The notes below the pieces were generated by a model, which worked only from the letters and a program-made list of their open reading frames with translations, was not told where the DNA came from and did not search any database. This document shows, one piece after another, positions 10,536 through 22,956 of a DNA stretch of 64,000 bases. The DNA lies in NCBI GenBank assembly GCA_963565915.1, contig OY751490.1, positions 558,001 to 622,000 of the forward strand, in the 5' to 3' direction. This DNA is from Entoloma clypeatum (lineage: Eukaryota; Basidiomycota; Agaricomycetes; Agaricales; Entolomataceae). Both the position numbers and the translations under genes were made by a program. Every line of letters begins with the position of its first letter. Position 1 is the first letter of the stretch.

Positions 10536-11714
10536 CTACCACGACAGCCATCCCACAATACCAACACCCAATGGAGCATACCCCCACCGACCCAGCATCG
10601 CAGTGGCCAGGGCGGCGTTCTTGATCCCAGCACTCTCAGCTGGCAGGGCGCCTGCCGGCACAGCGGCGAGTGGTGTCAGAGGCGGGCCTGGCTGTACCCT
10701 TGCCTGGGTTGGGGGCGCCGTATGTCTACGAGTCCGAGGGTAATGAGGGAGATGCAAATATACTCGACACAGTTGTCCTCACCTTGCACCTGGATCAGAA
10801 CTCTGTATCGCACACGTAGGACCGAACAGCGAAGCAGAATTGAACATCGAGAAATGGTCCATGAATTTCAGTTGATTCGACATGCAGTCCGAGGACCATC
10901 CGGCAGGGAGAGTGTTGTTGTTTGCAAGGGAGTATAACTTGAGGACACCTACTTGGGCGAAATCCTGCGATAGTGTAATTGAATGGAATCATCACTTCTG
11001 AGTAAAAGTAGTCTTACCTCGATGGCACTGGTAGTCGAATACGTGTCCGGAACACACAAATCACTCTTGATCGTATCCATCCATTCCGCAGTGTGAGAGA
11101 TGGGCGTTCCAGAAGCCCAATCAAACGCGTGAAGCGACTAGGAAGAATCCGTTTGATCAATGCACCATGACAAAAACGGAGGAAAAAAAACTACGAACCT
11201 CGTGTACCCACGTATCCTCAGCTGTGTCCCCAAACATATGGATATCCCCCGACGTCAGAGTATACGCATGAGTTGTGTCATCCGGCGACACAACCACAGT
11301 TGCGACGTATCTTCTCAGCCCGACTGGGACCCGGCCCAGCCTCTCCACAACGGTATCCATCGTCATATTAGCGGTGCTGCACCTGCACACCTTCCACGCA
11401 TCCCCACAATCATCGTATGTCACATCGACCGTCTCAAAGTACGTCGGACACTCGCCGCTGAGGGAGTTGTAATTCGCGCAATTGGAGGGGACGGTGCTGG
11501 TGGGTGTCACAGTCGACGAGGGGGTGTTCAGCGAAGACGCCAGGTCAAAGTTGAAGCTGTCGTGCTGTGCCTGGAGTGTGAGAGGAGCGGCCCAGAAAGA
11601 CGTGGAGCTGTCTGATGCTGGTGCTGTTTGGCGCGGCCGTACAGCGCGAAGAGGTGCAGCAGACCCGAGAGAGAGCAGGGCCGAGATGAAGACCAGCTTC
11701 GTGAAAGACGCCAT
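10536..11714 (-). CDS. secreted protein with C-terminal hydrophobic tail (con-13-like?)
   Basis: Extracellular or wall protein of unknown function. Exons 11714-11199, 11137-11018, 10964-10783 and 10725-10536 join in frame to 335 codons with GT-AG introns. Residues 1-20 form a signal peptide (FTKLVFISALLSLGSAAP). The body carries paired Cys (YDDCGDAWKVCRC; KSDLCVPDTY) and a conserved WMDTIKSDLCVP block that reminds me of fungal conidiation-specific protein 13, at low confidence. The last 25 residues are hydrophobic after a Pro/Ala linker, which could be a GPI-anchor signal or a membrane anchor. A copy split by a transposon lies at 21372-21698 plus 28247-28310. Confidence 0.75.
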
Positions 11715-12471
11715 ACTGTCCTGTCCAACCAGTGGAGATGTCGAAGTGGAGGACCGCAGATCGCTCGGGGGGTCACCGAGGCTCAGAGACTCCTTTATAC
11801 CCTACCAACAGGGGGCTGAGCAATCTGTGCATATTTTGATATCGTGATGGCGGTCGAACAGGAGTGTAACCAGCTTGTAATATTGACTTTTAGCCTCGAT
11901 CCAGATTTGGCTCATCTTGACATAGGTAGTCCTCCATCCATGCAGCAAGCAAGTAGAGCCTGACAGAGTCCAGCGAGTGGTTCCATGTCCCAAGGAGGGG
12001 GATGGTCGTGACCGGTCCGGCACCGTCAACATACATAACACAGCATTTTTGCAAGTTTGATATCGATCACCATCAAGTTTGGTTGAAGAAACTTCGGAAG
12101 TACTTGGCGGACCATCTGCCTCCCAATGCCCTCGAATTCAGCGATTTTTACGTAGTTACTTATGCACAGTCGTGGTGTCGGGGCATGGTGAGTCCAAAGT
12201 CGAATACGTGCTTCCAATCGATGCAAGTATCTCGACTGCGGCGTACGATTGCGACCCTAGAATGTGTAAGAAAGTTGACCTGCAGGCGTCCTCGTGTTGT
12301 TCGGAATCGATATAAAAATTTTATCAGCGGGTTGGGTATCACGGACACGTGTAGCTTGCCCTGGATTCAAATACTCGTCTCAACTCCCGCCATCGATATC
12401 CTTCTTCCCCCACCTCTTCCACACCCTCCGCTCCAATCCTGTCTTCCTTCGGACAACGAGCCACCACCCTC
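11715..12471. other. divergent promoter region
   Basis: Lies between the minus-strand secreted-protein gene and the plus-strand BTB gene, so it should hold both promoters. No repeated or conserved element stands out; the short ORFs are not convincing. Confidence 0.4.
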
Positions 12472-13743
12472 ATGGCTTCCCAAGGCGATGTGGGCTCATT
12501 TGCCGCCCTCAGCCGTCACGACGAGTACTACATCAATGGTGGCGATCTATACTTCCTCGTAAGTCCGCAAGAGATAACCCTCCATGTATTAAAACCGACT
12601 CTCATCGTTCATATAGGTGGAGCGTGTCACATTTCGTGTACACAGATACTTCTTCGAACGGGAATCCCCTCGCTTCAAGGGCCAACTGACGATACCTGCA
12701 TCACCTGGGGCTGCGCGTCAAGGTACCTCAGATTCCAATGCCATCGTCCTTGAAGGAGTCCGCGCCCAAGATTTTGCCAAATTTCTCTGGGTCTTCTATA
12801 ATCCGTAAGTCCAGGATACATCGCCCCCTCCCCGAATGATCACCTGACAAGTCACACAGAAAATACTCCTTGTACAAAACATCCGCCGACGACTGGATCG
12901 TCATCCTCGAACTTGCCCACAGATGGCAATTCGAAGAAGTAAAAGACCTCTGTGTCCGCGAACTCGAAAAACTCCAGATACCAGACGTCGACCGCGTCTC
13001 AGTGTACAACAAGTTCGGTGTCGACAGCAACCTGCTCGTCCCGCGATACGCAGCGCTCTGCGAACGCGAACCGCCACTCTCCCTGCAGGAAGGTCTAAAA
13101 TTGGGCATGGAGGTCTCCATCAGGCTCGCAAGTGCTCGTGAACACGCACGGGCCAACCCCGCGCCGCCCACGGGAGCCAGGAGCCCGACAGCCGCCAAGC
13201 TCCAGGAAGACGAGATGCGCAGCCTTGTCCGCATCATGTTCGACATCCCCCATCTTGCCGGAAACCTCCCAGTCCCGCCGACAAGTAAGTCCCCATGATG
13301 TAATCCACCCCCCACCCTGCCCATGAGCTTGAACACACTTTTTCCCCCTGTCTTTAGGCCCGATAGCAGGTGTTAAACCACTGGTACCGGCACTAACAAC
13401 GACATCCGCGGGCAAGCAAGCTCCACAGTTGAACCCTCCCCCTCCGCCGAAGCATAAGAATGGGGCCGCGAATGGTGCTGCTAACGGGTCGGGGAACGCC
13501 AACGCATCCACGGCGTCGACAAATGGGAGCACAGCCGCAAACGGTGCAGCTAATGGCTCCGCCAACGGCAGCAGCGCTCCCGATGGTAGACTTGGTACGG
13601 GCAGCGGAGGATCTGGTAGCCCCGACGATAAGACTGACGCCGAGGCTTTGAAGGCAGCTGGTTCCGGTTCTAATTCCGATCCCGAGACCAGAGGTCAGGT
13701 TCAGGGAAAAGGTAGTAAAGGACGTGGTAACGGCAGGGCATGA
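12472..13743 (+). CDS. BTB/POZ-domain protein
   Basis: Likely a protein-protein interaction factor, possibly a ubiquitin-ligase adaptor; the partner is unknown. Four exons (12472-12558, 12617-12804, 12860-13284, 13358-13743) join in frame. The start EYYINGGDLYFLVE..TFRVHRYFF..SPRFK is the typical agaricomycete BTB opening. It is followed by DFAKFLWVFYNP and the helical AHRWQFEEVKDLCVREL block seen in this large family. From about residue 235 the protein becomes low-complexity, rich in Asn, Gly, Ala and Ser, and ends in a Gly/Lys/Arg-rich tail. Introns are short GT-AG. Families of this kind are strongly expanded in mushrooms and no specific role can be assigned. Confidence 0.85.
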
Positions 13744-13930
13744 GATGTTTTTGTGTCGATATGTATGTATACAGAGACGAGTGGATTATGTTTTGGTCGT
13801 GCGGGAGCAGCTGCCTGTTGGAATCATTTGTACTATATCACTGGCATGGCTTACGAACTGGTCAATGGTGTTACGTTTCATGCATTCATGCCTCATGATC
13901 TTATAAGTATGTTGAGTTGACGGGTATTAC

Positions 13931-14925
13931 TTACGCGCGTACGTATGTGAGCGGAACCTCATCAAAGGGGACAGCAGGATCGTCTCCGTGGCTGAAAAAG
14001 AGGAAGGAATCGTCATTGTTCGGTCGAGAAAGCTTCAATTACTTGGAAATAATCGAGAAAATCATGGTTACAGTTACATGCAGTGCCTGCAAGCACACTA
14101 AAGTCGATCAAAGTAGATAGATGACGTGCAGATGACCTTATTATAAGGACCCCATCCACGTCAAAGACAGAGCACCTCTCAACAAGAAGGGACTGAAAGA
14201 GACCGACGTCAAGTCCAGCCAGGAATGGGATGCTATATATCACACTCACCGAGAGGGCACGTCCCCACGAACGCTTGCGCTCCCAACGAATTCGCCAAAG
14301 CAGACATCGCAGCGATCCTAGACTCCGTGAAAGCATTATACGCCGCAACGATCGTCGTCGTGCAGTATGCCGCCGTGAACGCCACGTAGGTCGCCGTTCC
14401 CGCACAGGTGCGCAAGACCGAGTACTGCTCGGCGTAGGTGCCAAACACCGTCGGCTCCGGGGTGGTGTGTGCGGTGATGGGGCCGTTGTCGAGGATGTAT
14501 TGGATCTCGAGTTTGCTGGTGGAGAGGGAGTAGCCGATGAGGCGTTCGATGAAGATGGTTCCGGAGGAGTTGCCACCGGAGCGGGTTGCGCCGATGGTTT
14601 TGTCCTTTCCTTGAGTCGCGGAGATGGGGCCGGTCTAGGGGGGATGTTGATACTTGAAAAACAAAAAGGCGGGAGTTTGTGAAATCGAATCGTTGTGACG
14701 TACAGCCCATTCGCTGTTGAAGAAGGAACCGGTTGCGTTAATGAAACGTGTGGCGGGGAGGTCGTATTGGAAAGAGGCCGTGTGGAAGCCGGGATAGTAG
14801 CCTTGCGCGCATGCTGGGTCGAGACTTATGGCTGGGGTTTCTGCGGCGGTCGCGATGGAAGAGAGGGCAGCGAGAGCTGTACAGCCGAAGGAAAGGGCGC
14901 GATGGAGCATTGTGCGGAAGTGCAT
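13931..14925 (-). CDS. secreted hypothetical protein
   Basis: Exons 14925-14704, 14634-14246 and 13991-13931 give 223 codons. The N-terminus (either Met at 14925 or the second Met at 14910) is a signal peptide ending near SSIATAAE. The mature part has few Cys, is Ser/Thr/Ala-rich and includes repeated GTYAEQYSVLRTC-type strands. The second intron needs donor GA|GTGTGA to read through to the sensible C-terminus HGDDPAVPFDEV; the stronger-looking GTGAGT 4 bases upstream gives a different, equally short tail. I recognise no domain. It is not obviously related to the secreted gene at 10536-11714. Confidence 0.65.
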
Positions 14926-15606
14926 GCTCGAAGAACAGGATGGACGGGCGAGTTTTGTATCGGTGATTGTCAATTTACTGAACCTGAGTGTCGAGTGCCT
15001 TGATACCAATCGTTGATACCAATCGACTGTCACCGGTCAATGGAGACTCGTCGACATGATCGCTCACATTGCCGCCCGATGAGTACAGCTAGGGGAGCAG
15101 TCCTAAGTTCAGGCCTCGCTAAAAGCGGGCGAGGGATACCTCACGAAATACGATTGACGGACGCCTGGTCTTCAAGACGATTTCCGTTGTGGTCCGGTGC
15201 AAGACGGACCTGGAAGGGCCGCTTCATTGTCAAGAGGTGACACGAGGTAACTCAACTAGACCTGGCTTTCTGTACGGGTAATGGGTCCAGAGTAACTTCT
15301 CAGCTCGTCGCCATCGTGCTTCGTGCTTGAACAAGAACCTGGAAATTGTTGAAACAAAAAGCGGTTCGTGAATATGCCGAAGGCCAGCGTGGTGATAGGG
15401 AAAAAGATGCGAGCCGACGACAGAACAGTGCAGAATCCGCTTTGAAGACCGTTGAATAGATGGGTATATGAATTGTAGCATTTGTTTTGGCCGATCCAAG
15501 TCGTTGTCCGCAGTCTCTTGCTCATCATCTGAAACGATATCGAGACGATATTTCTGCTCCCACGAGATCGCGGGCGGCGCTTACAGGATGCCCTTCTGCA
15601 CCCATC
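14926..15606. other. intergenic, divergent promoters
   Basis: Between the minus-strand secreted gene and the TBC gene. The TBC frame is open back to 15487 with another ATG there, so part of this could be coding if that start is used. Nothing else is seen. Confidence 0.35.
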
Positions 15607-18600
15607 ATGGCATCGGTACATTTGAAGACCCCAGTGCAATCTCACCCACTATCATCCGATGAGCTCCCATCATCCACCAGAGGCCGCCGAACTCGCCCGA
15701 GCAATGACTCTGACCCACCCCGGCGGAACACCAAGTATTTTGCGTTGCGAGCCCAGCTTGAAAATGACAGTGCGGATGGTTCGAGCTGGGATGGGAGCGT
15801 GCGGGGATACGGAAACACGGAGAAGAGGTCTACGATGGGGTCGTCGTCGTCGTCGTTGGCAGGGATGTGGGAGAGGCCGGTATCGGCGGCCGTCGTCGGT
15901 TCTTCACCGTCGCTGCACGGCAACCCAGAACCAGATACCCACATTTTCGGCGCAAGATCGTCCGTGGCGACCCAGGTGCTTGCCACGAAATGGCACGAGT
16001 GTTCTGACGACGCCATCCAGACAGCCATCTCCAACCTCGGGGCCTCTGAATCCCCGCCAGACGTCGCTGGCCATCCATATCACACCGCCATTCGCGTCCT
16101 CTCGTCTGCGGCTCACAATCTGTCCCGTGTCCGGGTCGAGTTGGAGGACCAGAGAAGGGTGTTGCATGAAAAGGAGACCGCCAGGCGCGACAGGGCGGAT
16201 GCCTTGCTCAAGGAGCTGTCGCCTTCCGAGCAGGACATTGCAAGACGCGTCATTCAGTCCATCCTCACCGACGCCGATGAGGCTCGACACAAGGTCCACA
16301 GGAAGCAGAGTCTCATGGCAAGTCTATCCAGATATTCTGTCTGAAACGCTTCTCACCCACTTTTCTCAGCAGTCTCTCACTGAGTCACTCAGCGAGGCTC
16401 TGGCAGACGACGTCTCGTTGTATGACCACCCGCAATTGACAGTCATGGTAGAAGAATCGGAATCCGACTCTAGATCCGTTCATTCTCAAGAGGATATCAC
16501 GCCCAGAGCACCCACCGGCGAGACCTTCCCTTCCTCGCATGAACCCCCCACTCGCGACGATCCCACCATCGTACCCCACCGTCCTCGCCCTGACCGTCCC
16601 TCTATGGGAGAATGGATGGGCTCCTGGTGGGGAGCCAGGGGAAAATCACGGTCTCGGACATTGAACAAAGCAGCAGCATTCGAGGACTCAAATCTTCCGC
16701 CACCCATCCAAGACCCTGTCCCAAACGGCGTCGTGCGCCATCGAGCTCCCCGGCGCAAGACCGCCAAGAGTGTCTTCGCGACCATTAGCACCTCCCTGCT
16801 GAACCCCAATCCCTCAAAGAGCCGACCCGTCAATCCTGACGACACCACAGGCGCTTCCTCCGACACAGGATCTATTAGATCAACATATACCACTCTATCG
16901 ACACACACGACACCATACAGCGTCTCCATCGAAACATCTGCCGTCCCCTCCCCCATTCAGTCTACATATACGCCGTCGCCGGCCGCTCCGCGCCTCACCT
17001 TCTCTCCAGACGTGTCAGATGCTCCGCAGGAAGCCGTTTCATTGTTCACGTTGCCTCTGACCCAAGGGTCTTCGCTGCGTGCCATAGCAAACGCCACACG
17101 GGTGATGACGGCGGAGCCGGGCAGCATCCTCGCAGACCAGGGGCGGGAAACGGGACCTCTTGTCTCGCAGCTTGCGTTCGAGCTTATCAGGAACGCGCGG
17201 GATGACGGTATCACGTTCCGCGAGCGGTCCAAGGACCGGAGGGAGGTCAAGCCGGAGGTGACCACTGACACCGTCGACAAACCGACCATCATCACTCCTT
17301 CCAAAGGCACAGATGCGACGACGACGCTCAGCCGCACGCTCGCTGCACAAAAGGCTGATGGTCTGAAAAGGATCAAGGCGGCATCCATCAGACAAGTCGT
17401 GTCCTCGCCCATATTCGGCTCGTTCATGACCCAGCAGCAACGAAAGCCCGACGCTGGTCCCTCTAATAAACTGCTGCGGCCCAGCAACGCCCCACCCCCC
17501 AGCAGCACCATCCCGCCCTCCTCCTCCTCATCGACTCTCGGCCGCAAACCCACCTCCGTCCCGCTCGAATCCATCATCCCCGCCACCGCCAAGCCCCCAA
17601 CCGAGTACCTCTCCCGGACATACACCCCACTCACCTCCAAGTCCTTCCGCTTCTCCATCCCGCTCCCACTCCAGCCGGCCGCGTCGCGGTTCTCAGCGTA
17701 TCCCGACGACTGGAAGCCGCTGACGGATCGGTACGGGTTCATGTACGACGTGGCGCAGTACGACGTGCTGCTGCTCATGCGGGCGAGGGAGTGCGGGAAC
17801 ACGGCGCCGGCGTGCTTGACGGGGGTGAAGATCGCGGATCGGCAGGAGGACGAGGGGTGGCCTGAGGACGAGGACGAGGAGGAGGACGGAGAACGAGAGG
17901 GGGGAGGAGGAGGGGTGGGGATGGAGATCGTCACGGGGAGCTGTCCGTGCGACGGGGAGGTGGCCCCGGACTCGGAGGACACGCAGTCCCTGAGCGTCAG
18001 CGTCAAGTCTGGGTCATCGTCCTCCAGAACCGGCAAACACACCGCCTCGGCCCTCAGCGCCGCGTCCATCCTCTCCGTCACGTCGGACACGCCCCGGCAC
18101 GCGTGCGCGAATACCGTGCGGACGCTCTTGGCGCAGCTGACGGAGATACATGACCAGCGGCAGAAGACGCGGAGGCGGGAGTGGGACGTGTTCGTGAAGC
18201 AGCGGAGCCGGGTGAAGCTCCCCAAGTCGTCGTCGTCGTCGTCATCGTCGTCACAGGTGGGGCCGCGGGACACCCAGGCTGCGGCGGCGGTCCTTGGGCT
18301 TGGGGCGGCGAACGGGGAGGATGAGGACGAGCTGGCGCACAGCGAGGGGCTGATTGGGTTTGCGCAGCTGGGGCTTGCGGTGAACAGGGACGAGAGGAAG
18401 GAGTTTGACCGGCTTGTGAGGAGCGGGATTCCGCTGGTGTATCGGTCCAAGGTGTGGTTGGAGTGCAGTGGTGGGTTGGAGATGCGTGAGCCGGGGGTAT
18501 TTAGGGATTTGTTGATGGAGGGTGAGGGTAGTGCAGGAGGAGGTGCAGGAGGGGTGGAGGGCGAGATTGAGAAGGATGTGGGGAGGACGATGCCGTTGAA

Positions 18601-19420
18601 TGTGTTCTTTGGCGGTGATGGGCCTGGGGTGGACAAATTGAGGAGGGTGTTGGTGGCCTATAGTCGGTGCGTTGTCTTTCAGACTTTCTCTTGTTTCGTC
18701 CGTTGTTCACGCGACGTTTTCTTCATCTGCAGACGCAATCCCGCTGTCGGTTACTGCCAGGGGATGAACCTCATCACCTCGACTTTGCTCCTTGTCCATG
18801 CAGACGAGGAGGAGGCGTTCTGGACCCTTTGTGCCATCGTGGAGCGCATATTGCCTGAAGACTTTTTCTCGCCGTCGTTGCTTCCCTCGAGGGCATGTCC
18901 CCTCGTCTTGCTGGATTATGTCCAGGAATACATCCCCAAGCTACATGCACACCTCAAGGGGCTCGAGATAGACCTCGCCGCCATCTGCTTCTCTTGGTTT
19001 CTCTCCCTGTTTACGGATTGTTTACCTGTCGAGGTTTGTTCTCTTTCACGAGTACCTCGGCTCTTTACTGAGGACCCATTGTCAGACCTTATTTAGAGTT
19101 TGGGACGTGTTTCTCGTAGACGGATTAGACATTCTGTTCCGCGTTGCGCTCGCCATCTTGCGGAGCAACGAGCAGGAGCTTTTGAAGTGTGAATCGATAC
19201 CGGCGGTTTATGTCGCCCTAGAAAATCTGCCGACGAGGATGTGGGAGTCGGATAAGCTTTTACAGGTATGTTTGCTGATCTTTGAAGAGATGGGATATGT
19301 GTTAAACGCGATTCTTGTCAGTCGGAGCTGGATCTCCGGAGCTCGGTGGTACATACGGATCTTGTGAACAGACGCACGGCACATGTAGCTACACTCAGCC
19401 AGCTGATAACTGGTACCTGA
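15607..19420 (+). CDS. TBC-domain Rab GTPase-activating protein
   Basis: Stimulates GTP hydrolysis by a Rab GTPase in membrane traffic. Exons 15607-16317, 16370-18666, 18733-19033, 19086-19265 and 19322-19420 join in frame to about 1195 codons. The first two thirds are Ser/Thr/Pro-rich with acidic runs and a short coiled-coil stretch (VELEDQRRVLHEKE). The TBC domain starts near residue 920 (GIPLVYRSKVW). It has both catalytic fingers: IEKDVGRT (the IxxDxxR arginine) and VGYCQGMN (the YxQ glutamine), followed by FSWFLSLFTDCLPVE and RVWDVFLVDG. Architecture suggests the Gyp2/TBC1D8-like group, without GRAM domains that I can see. Intron 1 is GC-AG with the classic GCAAGT donor. The start could instead be the in-frame ATG at 15487. 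Confidence 0.88.
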
Positions 19421-19947
19421 AGAAGTGGTTTAAAATTTAACCTTTGCTTGACCACCGTCGCCTGCCTTGTGTAAAAGCTTTTTCCGAACATCAAGTGGCT
19501 CTTCAACGTCGGTTTTTGCACAAAAAAGTGTGGTGTGGAATCAGGAAATTCATGACCAGAAGGCACTTCGTGTGGCTTTCGAAATCCCTAACTCTTTCAA
19601 GTCCGAACATCCGTTAAGAATGGGGGGGCTTGGCTCTATCAGAGACGCCGCAGCGCACTCAATTCAACATATACCTCACTCGGTGAAGCCAGTCATCAAT
19701 GGCTATGATACCTCGTTTTGAAACGTGAATCCAGAATCATTCCTCCAACGCGGCAATTCGAACTCTAAGCGGGAGCACTGTCTGTCCCTCTATCGTAGCA
19801 ACCATCCTCAACGCCGATTCCCTCCGGATATTCTGCACATCTGGAGTGATTTCAAACTCGAAGGAATCTACAAGCTCAAGAAGAAATGATGATGTAAAGA
19901 GGATTGTCCGAGATGCGAAAGAGAAGGAGGTTTACAATAATTATAAG
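19421..19947. other. intergenic, convergent gene ends
   Basis: Lies between the stops of the TBC and HNH genes. Short ORFs at 19467-19721 and 19318-19566 overlap on opposite strands and are not convincing; nothing recognisable. Confidence 0.35.
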
Positions 19948-21332
19948 TTAGGCTGAACCCTGGGACACACTTTCTCTCCATGTCTCCATACGATGAGTAG
20001 TCTCCTCAACCTTTTTGCGGTGGCGTTCCTTTGCGGCTGGTGAATTCCCCCAACAAAATAGGATCACATCATCTGCGTTCCATGATGCTTCTACCATTTC
20101 CCCATCTCCAGCAGTAGCCTTCCTTCCACGACCTCCGCGACCTCCACGACCTCCACGGGACCTCCGGGGTCTGCTGCGCTTTGTAATGGGGATGTTCCTG
20201 TCATGAACCGGTTTTGAAGATCCCATCGGTGGTGGCACAGGCTCGGATGGACGGGGAGGGTTGGCGAGGTCCTTGAGAAGGTCCACGCCATGACCCCACT
20301 GCTTGACGGCTGCGGCACCATAATTGTAATGAAGTAGCAGATCCGATGGTTTCGGCTTCCTGGAGCGTGTCTTGAAAGCGGCATCCATGTTGTTTGGAAT
20401 CATAGGGCTGATAGTGGGTTCCGGATTTATGAGCCATTGCAGCGTATAACGGTCGTGACTTGGGTATATGATAGTTGCGGGCATATGGGGTTTATGATGT
20501 CGCGGAGGAACATCAGCGGTCTCGAGGATGTGATTTGGAGTCTGGTAAAGTGGAAGGATGAGACAAGGAGATGGGGAGTAGGCAGATGCGACAAGCTTTA
20601 AGGATGGCAAGGCTACGAGCATCAAAGGATCGATGAATCAGATCCATGGCAAAAAATCCATTACGGATATCATTAATATCGCTGAGTGTTGTTACGTCCT
20701 CACTGTATTGTGGTCGATTTTCTACAATGAGCCGAAGCCACTGAAGTTCGCCAGAGAAAAAGTAAGACCACATCAGATAATGTACAAGTGGTAGATAGTA
20801 GAACATACTTCAGAGCCCCGCCTATGAGGGATTATGTGCATGCCAGAACTATACAACTCGGGCACACCCGTCCACACACAATATGGATCGCGCTCCATCA
20901 GATTTTGGCGGAAATCATCCCGGGTCCTTGTTGTTTCAGAAGGGATATGTGTCCTACCCCGGATGACTTCAAGGTCGACAGCACATGCGAGATCTTCATT
21001 AGACAAATCACACATCATAAGTGGTGTGCTGTGCGCATAGCGATGACGGCATCATCAAAGAACACACCTGCATCGTCCGGTCCAACAAAATAGTAAACCT
21101 CGTGTTCAGCCAAAATTCCATCAGTGTCAATCTCACTCCCGTCGCGTTCAGGTGCCAACACGCCTTCAACTCCGAGAATACACCAACCCAGAAAGAGGAG
21201 ATATTTGAGAGGTTTCAAACACAAAGATTGGATGATTTGTAAAGGGATATCGAGGTGGAATGAAGAATCTTCGTCTTGCAAAAGGATTAACCGAACATGG
21301 CCCACTTGGGTAGGGTCGGACGGTGAGGACAT
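19948..21332 (-). CDS. HNH-endonuclease-domain protein (fungal family)
   Basis: Belongs to the abundant agaricomycete family of predicted HNH nucleases whose cellular role is unknown. Exons 21332-21068, 20993-20809, 20740-20597 and 20541-19948 give 395 codons. N-terminal LDIPLQIIQSLCLKPLKYL and GVYYF-like strands precede the HNH core: RDDFRQNLMERDPYCVWTG, HIIPHRRGSEW, and INDIRNGFFAMD with the Asn/His typical of the third position. The last exon ends in a basic Gly/Arg repeat (RGGRGGRGGRGR), possibly nucleic-acid binding. Intron 3 has no GT in phase; a GC-AG intron (AAA|GCTTGT) closes the frame. The gene ends within 40 bases of the inner breakpoint of the inverted duplication. Confidence 0.75.
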
Positions 21333-21371
21333 TGCCAAGGAGAACAAGAAATTCAAACTCAGATACTAGGT

Positions 21372-21698
21372 TGGTGACCCTTGACACCAGCACCGTACCC
21401 TCCGATTGCGCGAATTACAACTGCCTCAGCGGCGAGTGTCCGACGTGACGTATGATGATTGTGGGGATGTGTGGACGGTGTGCAGGTGCAGCACTGCCAA
21501 TATGACCGTTGTGGAGAGGCTGGGTTGGCAACTGTGGTTGTGTCGCCGGATGACACAACTCATGCATATACCCTGACATCGGGGGATATCCATATGTTTG
21601 GTGACACAGCTGAGGATACGTGGGTACACGAGGTTAGTAGTTTTTTTTCTTTTCTTTTTTCGTCTTTGTCATGAACTATTGATCAAGCAGAGTCTTCT
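21372..21698 (+). pseudogene. fragment of the secreted-protein gene (copy of 10536-11714)
   Basis: Matches exon 1 of the secreted gene from the SNCAN region to the VHE splice site, and continues into the intron with a matching GT donor at 21633 and poly-T tract. A deletion of the TYFETV codons shifts the frame after CLSGECP, and the 5' half with the signal peptide is missing. The intron acceptor is interrupted by the Tc1 element at 21701. Confidence 0.85.
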
Positions 21699-21800
21699 TA
21701 CAGACCTTTCCGAAAATCATGTCCACGTGTTTTTGAGTGAATTTGAAAATAATGAAAAATGAGAAAAATACGAAAAATCCTTGCCCTGCGTCTATACGTC

Positions 21801-22110
21801 GTATGCTGCATGGTATACCGCAAAATCAGTGCCGATATGAAGCAGCGTGCCCTCCAGCTTCTCCAGGAAGGATGGGAGCTCGAAGAAATCACAGCTGCAC
21901 TCGGGGTTTCATCAAAAAGCATCCACCATTGTTGGTCCAGTAACTACGACGAACATGGGCGCGCTGATCCACCCTCATTCCTGCGGGGACGACGCCGTCT
22001 ACTGAACGTTCAGGCTATTGCCGGCCTTCGCGATCTTATTGAAGAAATGTCCGAGTTATTCCTCAATGAAATCGGGAATGGTTGTCTCTATCGCGATGCT
22101 GTATTTGAGT
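21801..22110 (+). pseudogene. Tc1-type transposase, N-terminal helix-turn-helix part
   Basis: The frame reads RKISADMKQRALQLLQEGWE, then ITAALGVSSKSIHHCW and DPPSFLRGRRRLLN, the paired-type HTH of agaricomycete Tc1 elements. It continues to LRDLIEEMSELFLNEIGNGC and is then lost. No DDE motif follows, so this is a relic inside the element above. Confidence 0.75.
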
Positions 22111-22804
22111 GCATCAAAAATAAAAGAAATATGAAAATTTGTTGGGCACATATGAGGGATTCTGAGGGCTGCTCAGACACCTGGGTCCCATTGAAATATA
22201 AGAACTAGGTGACAGGGATGTACAAAGGAGACTATGGAAAAATAGGTCAGGAAAAAGTGATGGTGAAGGCCTCATCGGTCGGAGGACAGGAAGGCCATAG
22301 TTTCCCACTTTCATACCTCTGGATCCGTTGCAGGGCATGGTTTGGTTGTTTTGCAGAGTGCTGAGTGCTGAGTGATGGGAAGGGGTGTCAGGAGGAGCAA
22401 ATAAGCCTGGTGACTCGGAGTGACTCAGAGTGTGCTGGTTCGCCACTGCTTCTCGCCTCGTGAATGTCTTCCAACAATAGAAAAGCCTCACAAGGACAAC
22501 TGGGATCTGGAAGGGGCCCTATAACTGTTCGTGAAGCTGTTGCCGTCGGAAAGTGGGTGTTACAGACTCTACGGTATGAGGACCATGTCATATCTTTTAC
22601 TTATCGGCCTGACTCGGTGCCCTCTTACGAACTTACTATGTCTAATGTCTACTTTCGCAACCTTCCATTCCCAGTCTGACTCACTACATTACTTCGTCAT
22701 CCCCTTTAGTATACTTCACTCCTGCGCTGACTCGCTTCCCGCAGTCAGCTTACTCATTGTACATAGCCTTCCGCAGTTGCCTTACTCATGTGCACTGCCT
22801 TCTG

Positions 22805-22956
22805 TGTTGAAGTTCCACCTGGGCGCTAGCCACAGGTGTACTGAGCAACACGGCTACAGTGGAAGTACTCTACGATACCGCTATAGTCACTTACTTGGTT
22901 TGGGAGGGGGTAAGGCTGGTGAGAGCGGTTGAGGCTGGTGAGAGCGATGGAGCTGG
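22805..22956 (+). mobile_element. truncated copia LTR
   Basis: Matches the first half of the 309-bp copia LTRs at 35468-35776 and 40940-41248, beginning TGTTGAAG and cut after GAGCTGG by the next LTR. It has more differences than those two have from each other, so it is older. Confidence 0.8.

Larger units (their letters stand above)
3236..11530. repeat. inverted segmental duplication, copy 1
   Basis: This block (reductase, RING gene, Argonaute, first secreted-protein gene) recurs in reverse orientation at about 21372-32070. Matches extend through introns and intergenic DNA, so the copy was made at DNA level and not by retroposition. The reductase end stops at about the start codon; the other end stops inside exon 1 of the secreted-protein gene. 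The arms differ by many substitutions and small indels, so the event is not recent. Confidence 0.9.

Noticed and set aside
14230..14682. Plus-strand ORF of 150 codons rich in Arg/Gly
   Set aside because: Reverse frame of the secreted-protein exon; the minus strand has a signal peptide and in-phase introns.
16957..18636. 559-codon minus-strand ORF
   Set aside because: Shadow of the TBC gene's long Ser/Pro-rich exon; the plus strand has the recognisable domain and consistent introns.
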